A stretch of 64,000 nucleotides of DNA, taken from positions 186,001-250,000 of the forward strand of contig NZ_JQNA01000001.1 of the NCBI RefSeq assembly GCF_000745015.1. The letters are read 5' to 3'. Positions 9,693 to 18,808 of this stretch are shown piece after piece. Each line of letters starts with the position of its first letter. The first letter of the stretch is position 1. Made by a program: the position numbers and the translations under genes. The notes below the pieces were generated by a model, which ran no database searches, had not been told where the DNA came from, and saw nothing but the letters and a program-made list of their open reading frames with translations. Origin of the DNA: Burkholderia sp. 9120 (GTDB taxonomy: Bacteria > Pseudomonadota > Gammaproteobacteria > Burkholderiales > Burkholderiaceae).

Positions 9693-11081
9693 TTACGCCG
9701 CTGCCTCGTACAGGGTCTTCGCCAGCCGGTTGTGCTGCTCGATGACCGGCCCGAGTTCCAGCGTCGCCAACTGGCCGTCCTTCACCACCACCTTGCCGCC
9801 GATCACGCTATAGCTCACCTGCGACGGCGCGCAGAACACCAGCGCCGCAACCGGGTCATGCAACGCACCGGCAAACAGCGGCTGCTTCAGATCGAACGAC
9901 ACGAAGTCCGCCGCCATGCCCGGCGCCAACGCGCCGATGTCGTCGCGATTGAGCACCTTCGCGCCGCCCAGCGTGGCGATTTCCAGCGCTTCGCGCGCGG
10001 TCATCGCATCCGGTCCGAAGCCGACCCGCTGCAACAGCAACGCCTGACGCACCTCCGCGATCATCTGCGCGCCGTCGTTCGACGCCGAACCGTCGACGCC
10101 GAGACCCACCGGCACGCCCGCGAGACGCATCCGCTTGATCGGCGCGATGCCCGACGCGAGCCGCATGTTCGAGCACGGGCAATGCGCGACGCCGGTGCCA
10201 GTCCGCGCGAACAGTTCGATGCCCGCATCGTCGAGTTGCACGCAGTGCGCATGCCACACGTCGTGACCGACCCAGCCGAGGTCTTCGGCATACTCCGCCG
10301 GCGTCATGCCGAACTTCTCGCGGCTATACGCGATGTCGTTGACGTTCTCCGCCAGGTGCGTATGCATCGACACGCCGTAGTGGCGCGCCATCACCGCCGA
10401 CTCGCGCATCAGATCGCGGCTCACCGAGAACGGCGAACACGGCGCGACCACCACGCGCAGCATCGCGTAACGCCCTTCGTCGTGATACGTCTCGATCAGG
10501 CGCTGCGTGTCCTTCAGAATGTCCGCTTCACGTTCGACCACCGAATCCGGCGGCAGACCGCCGTCCTTCTGCCCCACGCTCATGCTGCCGCGCGCCGCGT
10601 GAAAACGCATGCCGATCCGGCGCGCCGCGACGATACTGTCGTCGAGACGGCTGCCGTTCGGGTAGATATACAAATGGTCGCTCGAGGTCGTGCAACCGGA
10701 CAGCAACAGCTCGGCCATGGCCGTCAGCGTCGAGACTTCGATCATCTCCGGCGTGAGGTTCGCCCACACCTTGTAGAGGTTCGTCAGCCAGCCGAACAGC
10801 TCGGCGTTCTGCGCGGCGGGAATCGCCCGCGTCAAACTCTGATACATGTGATGGTGCGTGTTCACGAGCCCCGGGATCACCAGATGCCCACGCATGTCCA
10901 GCACTTCGTCGGCCGTTTGCGGCAGCTCCGCCGTCGGTCCGACCGCGACGATGCGGTTGTCCTCGATATACAGGCCGCCGTCGCGCAGTTCGCGCCGGGC
11001 GCCGTCCATCGTGACCAGCACGTCCGCGTGCTTCACCAGCATCGTTTTCTTCGGCTTGCCAGCCGTCTGTTCCATCGTCAT
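9693..11081 (-). CDS. 8-oxoguanine deaminase-like amidohydrolase
   Basis: Metal-dependent hydrolase of 462 residues in the amidohydrolase superfamily, close in layout to 8-oxoguanine deaminase/hydroxydechloroatrazine hydrolase. Metal-site motifs are HHHMYQS after PGLVNT, HTHLAEN, HAHCVQL and GLGVDGSASND. 8-Oxoguanine deamination yields urate, which matches the urate-degrading genes next door. The start at 11081 (MTMEQ) has GGAG six bases upstream; the longer upstream reading frame lacks family similarity. Guanine or another aminopurine remains a possible substrate. It is divergent from the HIUase gene. Confidence 0.85.
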   Translation of the reverse strand: MTMEQTAGKPKKTMLVKHADVLVTMDGARRELRDGGLYIEDNRIVAVGPTAELPQTADEVLDMRGHLVIPGLVNTHHHMYQSLTRAIPAAQNAELFGWLTNLYKVWANLTPEMIEVSTLTAMAELLLSGCTTSSDHLYIYPNGSRLDDSIVAARRIGMRFHAARGSMSVGQKDGGLPPDSVVEREADILKDTQRLIETYHDEGRYAMLRVVVAPCSPFSVSRDLMRESAVMARHYGVSMHTHLAENVNDIAYSREKFGMTPAEYAEDLGWVGHDVWHAHCVQLDDAGIELFARTGTGVAHCPCSNMRLASGIAPIKRMRLAGVPVGLGVDGSASNDGAQMIAEVRQALLLQRVGFGPDAMTAREALEIATLGGAKVLNRDDIGALAPGMAADFVSFDLKQPLFAGALHDPVAALVFCAPSQVSYSVIGGKVVVKDGQLATLELGPVIEQHNRLAKTLYEAAA

Positions 11082-11608
11082 TCGTTTCTCCGCTTTAATG
11101 CTTCCGTGCAAAGTCGTCCGAACGCGATGTGACGGCACGCTACCGTGCCGTCGCGTCCCGTCGAACGCCGTTGGCCCGGTTACCCAGCGTATTACGCCGT
11201 CTTCGGGTTGTGTGCCGCGCTCGAGCCGCCTTCGGCCCGGGTCTGTTGCAGCGCACGGGTGTAACCTTCGACGGCCAAAATAATGCTGACAACTCACGCC
11301 AAAGCGATACCCAAGTTCAGGCTGTCGATATAGTGGGCCTTTTTTGGCCCCGGTACGATCGAAACGACCGGCAACAATCGACCGAATCGACTCGCCGTGG
11401 CTTTCAGCAGGCTGTCTGTCATGCGCCAGGTATTATCTTTCCTATCTCGGGCGCGCTGAGCGGAACAACCTTTTTACAATGGCTGCCACGGCGCTCGCTT
11501 CAATTCGCCGACGGGTATGTAGCCACTGACGTGGAGCCTCGATCCGCCGCAAACGTATCTGGATCGGGCTGCCGCCGAAACCTCGCATTCACATAAGGAA
11601 AATTGCGA
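11082..11608. other. Divergent intergenic region, amidohydrolase/HIUase
   Basis: This stretch of 527 bases carries the back-to-back promoters of the amidohydrolase (minus) and HIUase (plus). I see no convincing protein-coding gene in it. A G+C hairpin-like stretch, GGGCC-TTTTTT-GGCCC, occurs near 11335-11350. No operator could be assigned. Confidence 0.4.
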
Positions 11609-11962
11609 ATGGGAAAGCTCACTACCCATGTGCTCGACACCGCGAACGGCCGTCCCGGCGCGGGCATCAAGGTCGAACTCTTCGCGCTCTCAGGCGACAC
11701 CCGCCGCGCGCTCAAAACCACCACCACCAATGACGACGGCCGCTGCGACAAGCCGCTGCTCGAGGGCGACGCGCTAGTCCCGGGCGAATACGAACTCGTG
11801 TTCGGCGCCGGCGATTACTTCGCGTCGATCGGCACGAAGGTGCCGGAGCCGCGTTTCGTCGATCGTGTCGTGTTGCGCTTCGGCGTGGCCGATGCCGGCG
11901 CGCACTATCACGTGCCGCTGCTGGTGTCGCCGTGGTCGTACAGCACGTATCGGGGCAGCTAA
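11609..11962 (+). CDS. uraH: 5-hydroxyisourate hydrolase (transthyretin-like)
   Basis: Converts 5-hydroxyisourate, the product of urate oxidation, to OHCU. The 117-residue chain has the family length and signature ends: MGKLTTHVLDTANGRPG at the start and the C-terminal YRGS tetrapeptide typical of HIU hydrolases. No signal peptide is visible, so it is cytosolic. The ATG at 11609 is preceded by AAGGA nine bases away; a TTG two codons earlier is less likely. It precedes puuD on the same strand, which supplies its substrate. Confidence 0.96.
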   Translation: MGKLTTHVLDTANGRPGAGIKVELFALSGDTRRALKTTTTNDDGRCDKPLLEGDALVPGEYELVFGAGDYFASIGTKVPEPRFVDRVVLRFGVADAGAHYHVPLLVSPWSYSTYRGS

Positions 11963-12294
11963 GGAACGTCTGCCGCGAGACCCGGAGGAGACCCGGTCGA
12001 GATCGCGCCCTGACGTTCACGCTCGATTGCATTGCGCAGATGCCTGCCGGGATGCCGGAACGGATCTCACCGCAAGCACCCGCGAAACGCAATCGAAGAA
12101 CGCTGACGGCTCGACCGGCCTGATCCGATCCGACACGAAGACACATTAAAAACGACGCTGTGCGAACTGAGCGCATCGCGTCTTTCACCCCGCAGTCTGC
12201 GCAGTGACGTCATTTCCGCCGACGACCCGATAGCCGGGTCCCCGAAGGCGCCCGTCGTCGTTGCGCGTACAACGAATCAGAAGTGGAGGAGTTC
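11963..12294 (+). other. Intergenic region uraH-puuD
   Basis: These 332 bases between two co-directional genes hold no coding frame with family support. They may contain a separate puuD promoter, but no clear hexamers or terminator were found. Confidence 0.4.
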
Positions 12295-13488
12295 ATGGAA
12301 GGATTTATCACCGACTGGTTGAATCTGGCGATTCGCTGGTTTCACGTCATCGCCGCGATCGCCTGGATCGGCGAGTCGTTCTATTTCGTCGCACTCGACA
12401 ACAGTCTGAAACCGCCAACCGACCCGAACCAGCGCAAGCGCGGTGTGTTCGGCGAGCTGTGGCACGTGCATGGCGGCGGCTTCTACAACATGCAGAAGTA
12501 CACCGTCGCGCCGCCGGAAATGCCGGAAGATCTGCACTGGTCGAAGTGGCCGTCGTACACGACGTGGCTGTCGGGCTTCGGTCTGTTCACCGTGCTGTAT
12601 CTGTTCTCGCCGTCCACGTATCTGATCGACAAGAACGTGATGGACATGGGCCCGGTGGTCGCCGTGGCGTCGGCACTCGGCTTCCTCGCCGCCGGCTGGA
12701 TCGTCTACGACTCGCTGTGCCGCATTCTGGGCAATAAAGACAAGGTGCTGGGCATCTGCGTCGGCGTGTACGTGCTGATCGCGGCATGGCTCGCTTGCCA
12801 CATCTTCGCGGGCCGCGCGGCGTACCTGATCATGGGTGCGATGCTGGCGACGATCATGTCGGCGAACGTGTTCTTCGTGATCATTCCGGGTCAGCGCAAG
12901 ATGGTCGACGCGATGCTCAAGGGCGACACGCCGAACCCGATCTACGGCAAGCGCGGCAAGCAGCGTTCGGTGCACAACACGTATTTCACGCTGCCGGTGG
13001 TGTTCGCGATGCTGTCGAACCACTACGCGATGACGTACACGCATCCGTACAACTGGGCCGTGCTGCTGATCATCATGCTGGCCGGTGCGCTGATTCGCCA
13101 GTTCTTCGTGATGCGTCACCGTGGCCAGGTGCTGTGGTATCTGCCGCTGGTCGGCATCGTGCTGATGTTCTGCGCCCTCTTCTGGACCATGCCGAAGCCG
13201 GTCGTGCCGCAAGCGCAAGCCGCGAACGCACCGACCGTGAAGATCGCCGACATCGCGCCGGTGTTGCAGCAACGCTGCGTGGCGTGCCACTCCGCGCATC
13301 CGACGATGATGGGCAGCGCGCCGGCCGGCGTGCTGCTGGATACGCCGGATGAAATCTCGCAGAACGCACAGCGGATTTATCAGCAGGCGGTGACGTTGAA
13401 GGCAATGCCGCTCGGCAACGTGACGCACATGACCGACGACGAGCGGATGAAGATCGCCGCGTGGTTCGAAGGCGGCGCTGCGAAGTAA
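12295..13488 (+). CDS. puuD: Membrane urate oxidase PuuD with C-terminal cytochrome c domain
   Basis: Integral-membrane urate hydroxylase that oxidises urate to 5-hydroxyisourate and passes electrons to a fused cytochrome c. The 397-residue protein has about eight hydrophobic segments from residue 8 onward. A C-terminal domain carries the haem site CVACH, with GNVTHM as the candidate distal methionine region. The ATG at 12295 is preceded by GGAGGAG; a GTG four codons earlier would place the ribosome-binding site inside the gene. No cofactor-free UricC-type uricase is present, so this is the window's urate-oxidising step. A strong terminator follows. Confidence 0.93.
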   Translation: MEGFITDWLNLAIRWFHVIAAIAWIGESFYFVALDNSLKPPTDPNQRKRGVFGELWHVHGGGFYNMQKYTVAPPEMPEDLHWSKWPSYTTWLSGFGLFTVLYLFSPSTYLIDKNVMDMGPVVAVASALGFLAAGWIVYDSLCRILGNKDKVLGICVGVYVLIAAWLACHIFAGRAAYLIMGAMLATIMSANVFFVIIPGQRKMVDAMLKGDTPNPIYGKRGKQRSVHNTYFTLPVVFAMLSNHYAMTYTHPYNWAVLLIIMLAGALIRQFFVMRHRGQVLWYLPLVGIVLMFCALFWTMPKPVVPQAQAANAPTVKIADIAPVLQQRCVACHSAHPTMMGSAPAGVLLDTPDEISQNAQRIYQQAVTLKAMPLGNVTHMTDDERMKIAAWFEGGAAK

Positions 13489-13539
13489 TGAGTTTGGCCG
13501 GGCTTCGCGCCCGGTGTGCAGCTGGTTGGCTGGACAGGA

Positions 13540-13577
13540 AGCGGGCTTTTCGCGTGAGCGGAAAGCCCGCTTTTTTT
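13540..13577 (+). terminator. Intrinsic terminator after puuD
   Basis: A stem of about 14 pairs (13540-13553 with 13558-13571, loop GTGA, one G-U pair) is followed by seven T residues at 13571-13577. Confidence 0.93.
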
Positions 13578-13628
13578 CGTTTCCGGCAGGCAGGAAATTG
13601 TTGAAGCGTCGACAGCGCGCCTGAAAAT

Positions 13629-13763
13629 GTGTCCCACAGGCTACAAAATATAGATATTCTAACAATTTGTAGCCCAAAGGCAACAAGCCATATCAAACAC
13701 GTTGTGTCCCATGAGCTACAATAAATGCTAAATCTGGAGAAAGTGACGCCCCAAGGCTACAAA
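13629..13763 (+). promoter_or_regulatory. Repeated GGCTACAAA operator-like elements upstream of hipBA
   Basis: GGCTACAAA occurs at 13639-13647 and 13755-13763, its inverse TTTGTAGCC at 13666-13674, and the near copy GAGCTACAA at 13713-13721. Two copies share the longer context GTGTCCCA before the core (13629-13635 and 13704-13710). The last copy overlaps the hipB start codon and its weak ribosome-binding site (AAGG). This is the pattern expected of HipB-type autorepressor sites. Confidence 0.75.
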
Positions 13764-14029
13764 TGACTAATCTCGCCGACGTATCCGACATGCTCAAGGC
13801 CGTGCGCCATGAAAGCAGTCTCTCGCAGAAGGAACTGGCACACCGCGCGGGCGTTGCACGCACCACGGTCGCCCGTATGGAAACGCTCGCCAAAAACGAT
13901 ATGAGCGTCTCCGTGCTCGTGCGCCTGCTCGAAGCGGCGGGCTACGACCTCAAGTTCGTGGCGCATGGGCATGGGCGCACGCTTGAAGACATCCTCGCCG
14001 AGCAACGCTCGCCGGACGCGAATCCATGA
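13763..14029 (+). CDS. hipB: HipB-like antitoxin, XRE family
   Basis: DNA-binding antitoxin of 88 residues. A helix-turn-helix runs over residues about 8-60 (SLSQKELAHRAGVARTTVARME). Its family neutralises HipA and represses the operon by binding multiple upstream operators. Start and stop fit tightly: the stop overlaps the hipA start as ATGA. The operator repeats upstream, one covering this start codon, suggest combined transcriptional and translational autorepression. Confidence 0.9.
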   Translation: MTNLADVSDMLKAVRHESSLSQKELAHRAGVARTTVARMETLAKNDMSVSVLVRLLEAAGYDLKFVAHGHGRTLEDILAEQRSPDANP

Positions 14030-15372
14030 AGCTCGACGTTCAGGTATTGGGCAAGCACGTCGCCACGCTCTATCGCGAGCGCGACGACTACGTTCTCAAG
14101 TACGACCGCGACGCGAACGCGACCGACTTCGTCAGCCTGACCATGCCGGTGCGCGAAGAAGCCTGGCGCTGGCCGCGCGATCTGCATCCGTTCTTCCGGC
14201 AGAACCTGCCCGAGGGCTATCTGCTGAATCTGATCCGCGAGCAATTCGGTCCGCTGCTCGACGGCACCGATCTGTCGCTGCTGGCCGTGGTCGGCGCCAT
14301 GGGCATTGGCCGCGTCACCGTGACACCCGAAGGTGTCGCGCCGGGCACCGATCTGCAAGCGCTCGACGTCCAGCACATTCTCCACGGCGACAACACCGCC
14401 GGGCATTTCGCGCGACTCGTGCGCGACTATGCGCGCGCGGCCATCTCGGGTGCCGTGCCGAAGTTCATCGCTCCTCAGGACGCCGTCAGCGTGTCCACGC
14501 CAATGACGCTCGGCAAACCGACTATTCGCACGAGCCGCCACATCGTCAAAGGTTCGGACGACAGCACGCCGTTTCTCGGCTTCAACGAGTTCTACTCGAT
14601 GCGCGTGCTGGACCGACTCGGCGTCGCGCCCGTTGCACGCACGCAGATGTCGGACGATGGCCGCGCGCTGATCGTCGAGCGCTTCGATGTCGACGCGCAG
14701 GGACTGCCCGCCTATGGTGTCGAAGATCTGTGTGGACTGTTGGGCCTGCCGCCGCATGAGAAATACAACTCGACCAGCGAAAAACTGCTCAACGCCGCGC
14801 GAGCGTATCTGCTCGATCGCGACACCTCGCGACAGCAACTCGAACATCTAGGCTGGCATCTGTTGACGAACTACGTGGTGCGCAACGCCGACTGCCATAC
14901 CAAGAACATCGCGCTCTTCTATACCTCGGTCGACGACGTTGCCTTCACGCCGGTCTACGACATCGTCACCACGCAGGCTTATCCGCGCTTCGCAGCCAAT
15001 CCGCCGGGCTTGCCGATCGACGGTCGCAAGACCTGGGCGGCCGGCAAAACGCTGGAGCGTTTTTTCAGCACGCGCATGGGCATCGCGCCGCGGCAATACG
15101 CGCAAATGGTCGAAGCGTTGTGCGACTCGGCGGTGAGCGTCGGCTATGAATTGATCGACGCGGCGCGTAACGAAACGCAGTGGCATAACGTGGCGAAACA
15201 GATGCTGCATGCGTGGGACGACGGAATGTCCTCCTTGCGCTCGCCGAAGAAGAGCCTGCAATTCAAAGGGCTCAAACCCGCGATCGACGCAGCGGGGTTT
15301 TCCGCACCGGAGCCGGCGCAACGGGCGCGTGAAGTGATCGGACGTTCACCGCTTCTCGGCGAGCGTCATTAG
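14026..15372 (+). CDS. hipA: HipA-like serine/threonine kinase toxin
   Basis: Kinase toxin of 448 residues. Family motifs are the ISGAVPK loop (140-146), the catalytic loop NADCHTKN with Asp289 and Asn294, and the metal-binding YDIVTT with Asp312. In characterised HipA proteins the kinase phosphorylates an aminoacyl-tRNA synthetase and induces growth arrest; the target here is unknown. All key residues are present, so it should be active. It is coupled to hipB by an ATGA overlap and ends at a bidirectional terminator facing allA. Confidence 0.92.
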   Translation: MKLDVQVLGKHVATLYRERDDYVLKYDRDANATDFVSLTMPVREEAWRWPRDLHPFFRQNLPEGYLLNLIREQFGPLLDGTDLSLLAVVGAMGIGRVTVTPEGVAPGTDLQALDVQHILHGDNTAGHFARLVRDYARAAISGAVPKFIAPQDAVSVSTPMTLGKPTIRTSRHIVKGSDDSTPFLGFNEFYSMRVLDRLGVAPVARTQMSDDGRALIVERFDVDAQGLPAYGVEDLCGLLGLPPHEKYNSTSEKLLNAARAYLLDRDTSRQQLEHLGWHLLTNYVVRNADCHTKNIALFYTSVDDVAFTPVYDIVTTQAYPRFAANPPGLPIDGRKTWAAGKTLERFFSTRMGIAPRQYAQMVEALCDSAVSVGYELIDAARNETQWHNVAKQMLHAWDDGMSSLRSPKKSLQFKGLKPAIDAAGFSAPEPAQRAREVIGRSPLLGERH

Positions 15373-15395
15373 GCGGCTGAAAGGCTGCCGCCAAT

Positions 15396-15431
15396 GCAAA
15401 AAGCCCACGGCGTACACCGTGGGCTTTTTGC
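15396..15431. terminator. Bidirectional terminator between hipA and allA
   Basis: A perfect 15-bp stem (15396-15410 with 15417-15431) surrounds a 6-base loop, with A-run and T-run flanks built into the stem ends. It can terminate both the plus-strand hipBA and the minus-strand allantoin operon. Confidence 0.92.
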
Positions 15432-15483
15432 ACATCGAGTTGCCTGTCGCAACACTCAGGCAACATTCAGGCAGCCATCAACC

Positions 15484-15996
15484 TCAAACCGCCACCGCGC
15501 TCAACGCATCTTCCGTGAGCCACAGCGATTCGGCCAGATCCTGCTCATTGAGGTTGAGCCCATCCCCACCGCGATCGACCACGATAAAGTCACTCACGTC
15601 GCCCAAAGCGATCAGCGGATGGTGCCATACGCCTTTCGCGTAGTTGACACCCTGCCAGCCGCTCGTCACGAACGCGCGAATCGCCGACTCGTCCAGCTCG
15701 CCCGCCGGCGCCACCACGACCAGATACGGCTTGTCGTTGAGCGGCACGAAGGCCTGGCTACCCAGCGGATGACGTTCGAGCATCTTCACTTCGAACGGCA
15801 GCGTGCGCGGCTGGCCGCGAAACAGGTTCACGAGCGTGCGGCCGTTCTCGTCGGTCACGTCTACTTTCGCGAGATCGTGAAAGCGGATCGTCGTACCGAG
15901 GTTGATCGGAATCTGCTTCGCGCCTTCGAGTTCGATCACGTCGCCGAACGCGGCGAACGCTTCTTTCGTCAACGGTTCGATCGCGAGTGTTTTCAT
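15484..15996 (-). CDS. allA: Ureidoglycolate lyase
   Basis: Splits ureidoglycolate to glyoxylate and urea, the last step of the allantoate branch encoded here. The 170-residue cupin-like protein carries family landmarks [21 protein letters not shown] and the KGVWHHPL metal/substrate site. It starts at 15996 (MKTLAIEPL), overlapping the allantoicase stop as ATGA, which indicates translational coupling. It is the last gene of the puuE-uraD-alc-allA run. Confidence 0.93.
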   Translation of the reverse strand: MKTLAIEPLTKEAFAAFGDVIELEGAKQIPINLGTTIRFHDLAKVDVTDENGRTLVNLFRGQPRTLPFEVKMLERHPLGSQAFVPLNDKPYLVVVAPAGELDESAIRAFVTSGWQGVNYAKGVWHHPLIALGDVSDFIVVDRGGDGLNLNEQDLAESLWLTEDALSAVAV

Positions 15997-17006
15997 GATG
16001 CGAGCGTGCCCCACAGACGCAGACGCGAGACGCCGCCGTCCGGAATGATGTTGAAGCGCACGTGCGTCACCGGACCCAGCGCCGCGATTTCGCTTTCGAA
16101 GTAATGCTGGTTGTCCATCTTCAGCTTCTGTTCGCCCAGCAATACCGGCCAGAACATGGCTTGCGTGATCAGCGAGCTGTCGGTGCCGCCCGTCACGTAC
16201 GCGGCCTGGATCGAGCAGCGATCCGGATAGTTACCCTTGAAGTGCGCCGTGTCGACTTCGATCTTCCTGATGACGCCCGGTTGCGCCAGCGCGACGATCG
16301 CCCAGTCGTTGCCCGGCTCGCGACGGCGGCGCGTTTCCCAACCGTCGCCCATGTTCACGCCACGGCCCGGCATCAGGATCGTCGATGCAGCGCCGAAGTG
16401 CTGGTTATTCGCCGCGACCAGGTACGCGCCGTTTTCCATCGCGGCCAGGTCGAACTGATCGGTGCGGCTCGCGCCGGCCCAATCCACTTGCGGCTGACCG
16501 TACACCCGCAGACGCGCGATCCCGCCGTCCGGATAGATGTTGACGCGCAAATGCGTGTACGCGTTCGTATCGCTGACTTCGTGATAGTGGTGGCTATTGC
16601 CTTGCAACGAGGTCGACGGAACGATCTCGGTCCATTGGGTCGACTGGTTCGGCACGCCGTCCACCACGCGCGCGGCTTCCACCGAAGCGGCCGGCGGGAA
16701 GTTGCCGGTGAAGTGGCTGGTGTCGAGGTCGAGACCCTTGATCACGCCCGGACGCGCCAGCTTCACGACGCACCAGTCGTAGCCGTTCGCGCGCTTGCGG
16801 CGGGTTTCCCAGCCGTCCATCCACTTGCCGTGGTCGTCGTACTTGCCCGGAATGAAAACGGCCGGCTCCGGATTCAGCATGCGTTCCTTCGGCGCGAAGA
16901 AATCGTCGCTGGTCTCGAGCGCCTGTGCGCCCAGACGCGGGTCCGCCAGATTCACATAACGGCGCGTGAATTCCGGTGCATTGGGGTCGAGAATCGGGAG
17001 TGCCAT
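15993..17006 (-). CDS. alc: Allantoicase
   Basis: Hydrolyses allantoate to ureidoglycolate and urea. The 337-residue protein consists of two similar jelly-roll halves. Each contains a [16 protein letters not shown] motif (residues about 65 and 215) and a [16 protein letters not shown] motif, the hallmark internal duplication of allantoicases. AAGGA lies 8-9 bases before the ATG. It follows uraD by 73 bases and is coupled to allA. Confidence 0.95.
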   Translation of the reverse strand: MALPILDPNAPEFTRRYVNLADPRLGAQALETSDDFFAPKERMLNPEPAVFIPGKYDDHGKWMDGWETRRKRANGYDWCVVKLARPGVIKGLDLDTSHFTGNFPPAASVEAARVVDGVPNQSTQWTEIVPSTSLQGNSHHYHEVSDTNAYTHLRVNIYPDGGIARLRVYGQPQVDWAGASRTDQFDLAAMENGAYLVAANNQHFGAASTILMPGRGVNMGDGWETRRRREPGNDWAIVALAQPGVIRKIEVDTAHFKGNYPDRCSIQAAYVTGGTDSSLITQAMFWPVLLGEQKLKMDNQHYFESEIAALGPVTHVRFNIIPDGGVSRLRLWGTLAS

Positions 17007-17079
17007 CTTTGTCTTCCTTAATGTTTGTTAGTGCTGAAAAAACGCTTCGGATCGGGGTCCGCGACGCGTGAATGAAGCG

Positions 17080-17601
17080 TCACGCGTCGATCAGGTCGTC
17101 GAGCCGGAAACGTGCGATGCGGTAGATCTGATCGAGGCTCGCGCGCAATTCGTCGGCGCGGCTGTTGTTCACGCGCGCCTCGAAGTTCGCGATGATGCCG
17201 TGGCGGTCGAAGCCGCGCACCGCGAGGATGAACGGAAAACCGAACTTCTCGCGATAGGCGCCGTTCAGTGCGACCAGTTTGTCGAACTCTTCCTGGGTGC
17301 ACTGCGCGAGGCCCGCGCCGCTCTGCTCACGCGTGGATTCGGCGGTCAGCTCACCGCGTACCGCGGCTTTGCCGGCGAGCTCCGGGTGGGCGTTGATCAG
17401 CGCCAGTTGTTTCTCTTCGCCCGCGTTCTCGACGAGCGACGACATCTTGCGGTGCAACTCGTCGATGCTGGCGAACGGCCGTTGCTGCGCGGCGAGTTCC
17501 GCGACCCACGGCGAGTGCTCGAAAATACCGGACAGCGCTGCGACGAACGCGTCGGTCGAGGTGCTGTTGAGTTGGTCCAGAGTGTATTGCATCGCCTTCA
17601 T
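17080..17601 (-). CDS. uraD: OHCU decarboxylase
   Basis: Decarboxylates 2-oxo-4-hydroxy-4-carboxy-5-ureidoimidazoline to S-allantoin. The 173-residue chain has the family's INAHPELAGKAA stretch, REQSGAGL and KFGFPFILAVRG. The start at 17601 (MKAMQYTLD) overlaps the puuE stop as ATGA. A second ATG at 17592 is an alternative, but its spacing to the ribosome-binding site would be too short. Confidence 0.94.
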   Translation of the reverse strand: MKAMQYTLDQLNSTSTDAFVAALSGIFEHSPWVAELAAQQRPFASIDELHRKMSSLVENAGEEKQLALINAHPELAGKAAVRGELTAESTREQSGAGLAQCTQEEFDKLVALNGAYREKFGFPFILAVRGFDRHGIIANFEARVNNSRADELRASLDQIYRIARFRLDDLIDA

Positions 17602-18548
17602 GCCGCAGCCCCGCGGTTGTTTTGTTGGTAAGGGTGATGTTCGCGCCAGTGGCGCGCTATATCGACGCGCCGCGTCACCCACACGCGATCGTGCTGTTCG
17701 ATGTGATCGAGAAACTTTTGCAGTGCGCGGAACCGCCCAGGGCGTCCGAGCAGACGGCAGTGCATGCCGATCGACAGCATCTTCGGCGCTTCGTCGCCCT
17801 CTTCGTACAGCACGTCGAATGCGTCGCGCAGATAGGTGAAGAAGTGGTCCGCCGTGTTGAAGCCTTGCGGGCTCGCGAAGCGCATGTCGTTAGTGTCGAG
17901 CGTGTACGGCAGGATCAGTTGCGGCACCTTCGCGCCGCCCGTGACTTCGACGTCCATCCAGAACGGCAGGTCGTCGCCGTAATTGTCCGAGTCGTACAGG
18001 AAGCCGCCGTGTTCGGCCACCAGACGATGCGTGTTCGGGCTGTCGCGCCCGGTGTACCAGCCGAGCGGACGCTCGCCGGTCACGCGTTCGATCGCTTCCA
18101 TGCCGAGGCGCATGTGCTCCGCCTCTTTCTCCGGCGCCATGTCCTGGTAGTGAATCCAGCGATAGCCGTGGCAGGCGATCTCATGGCCGAGTTCGACGAA
18201 CGCGCGCGCCACTTCCGGATTGCGTTCGATCGCCATGCCGACGCCGAACACCGTGAGCGGCAGGCCGCGCTTTTCGAATTCGCGCAGAATCCGCCAGACG
18301 CCCGCGCGCGAGCCGTATTCGTAGATCGACTCCATGCTCATGTGACGCGCCGGGTATGCCGCGGCGCCGACGATCTCCGACAGAAACTGCTCCGATCCGG
18401 GGTCTCCGTGCAAGACGCAGTTTTCACCGCCTTCTTCGTAATTCAGAACGAATTGCACCGCGACACGCGCCTGACCCGGCCAGTTGGCCTGCACCGGGTG
18501 GCGGCCGTAGCCGATCAGATCGCGTGGGTAGTTCGGGTCGAGTGGCAT
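17598..18548 (-). CDS. puuE: Allantoinase PuuE (polysaccharide-deacetylase fold)
   Basis: Cofactor-light allantoinase that hydrolyses allantoin to allantoate. It is unrelated to the amidohydrolase-type allantoinase and belongs to the NodB/polysaccharide deacetylase fold. The 316-residue protein shows RDLIGYGRHPVQANWPG at the start, ALNYEEGGE-like VLNYEEGGEN, ELGHEIACHGYRW and SIGMHCRLLGRPGR. It begins the puuE-uraD-alc-allA operon. The start has no obvious ribosome-binding site, but no better in-frame codon exists nearby. Confidence 0.94.
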   Translation of the reverse strand: MPLDPNYPRDLIGYGRHPVQANWPGQARVAVQFVLNYEEGGENCVLHGDPGSEQFLSEIVGAAAYPARHMSMESIYEYGSRAGVWRILREFEKRGLPLTVFGVGMAIERNPEVARAFVELGHEIACHGYRWIHYQDMAPEKEAEHMRLGMEAIERVTGERPLGWYTGRDSPNTHRLVAEHGGFLYDSDNYGDDLPFWMDVEVTGGAKVPQLILPYTLDTNDMRFASPQGFNTADHFFTYLRDAFDVLYEEGDEAPKMLSIGMHCRLLGRPGRFRALQKFLDHIEQHDRVWVTRRVDIARHWREHHPYQQNNRGAAA

Positions 18549-18808
18549 GGTTTGACGAATGCGTGGTGACGGTACGTAAAATTCGCGTGGGGTTGTTTGG
18601 CGTGGGTTGGCGCGCGCTTCGGCCGACAGGTTGTGGCTGCAACTTTTGCCTGCAGGTCATAGCTGCAATGCACGGCGGCACGGGCGGAAACCCACTCAAA
18701 GCAGCGCCGGCAGCAGCGGCAGAAAGCTTGTCGCGACCCCAGCGCGGAGTGGGACCAGTGTAGCGAAAACACCCGGGTGCGCCCATACACCCGGGCAGAT
18801 AGTGCGTG

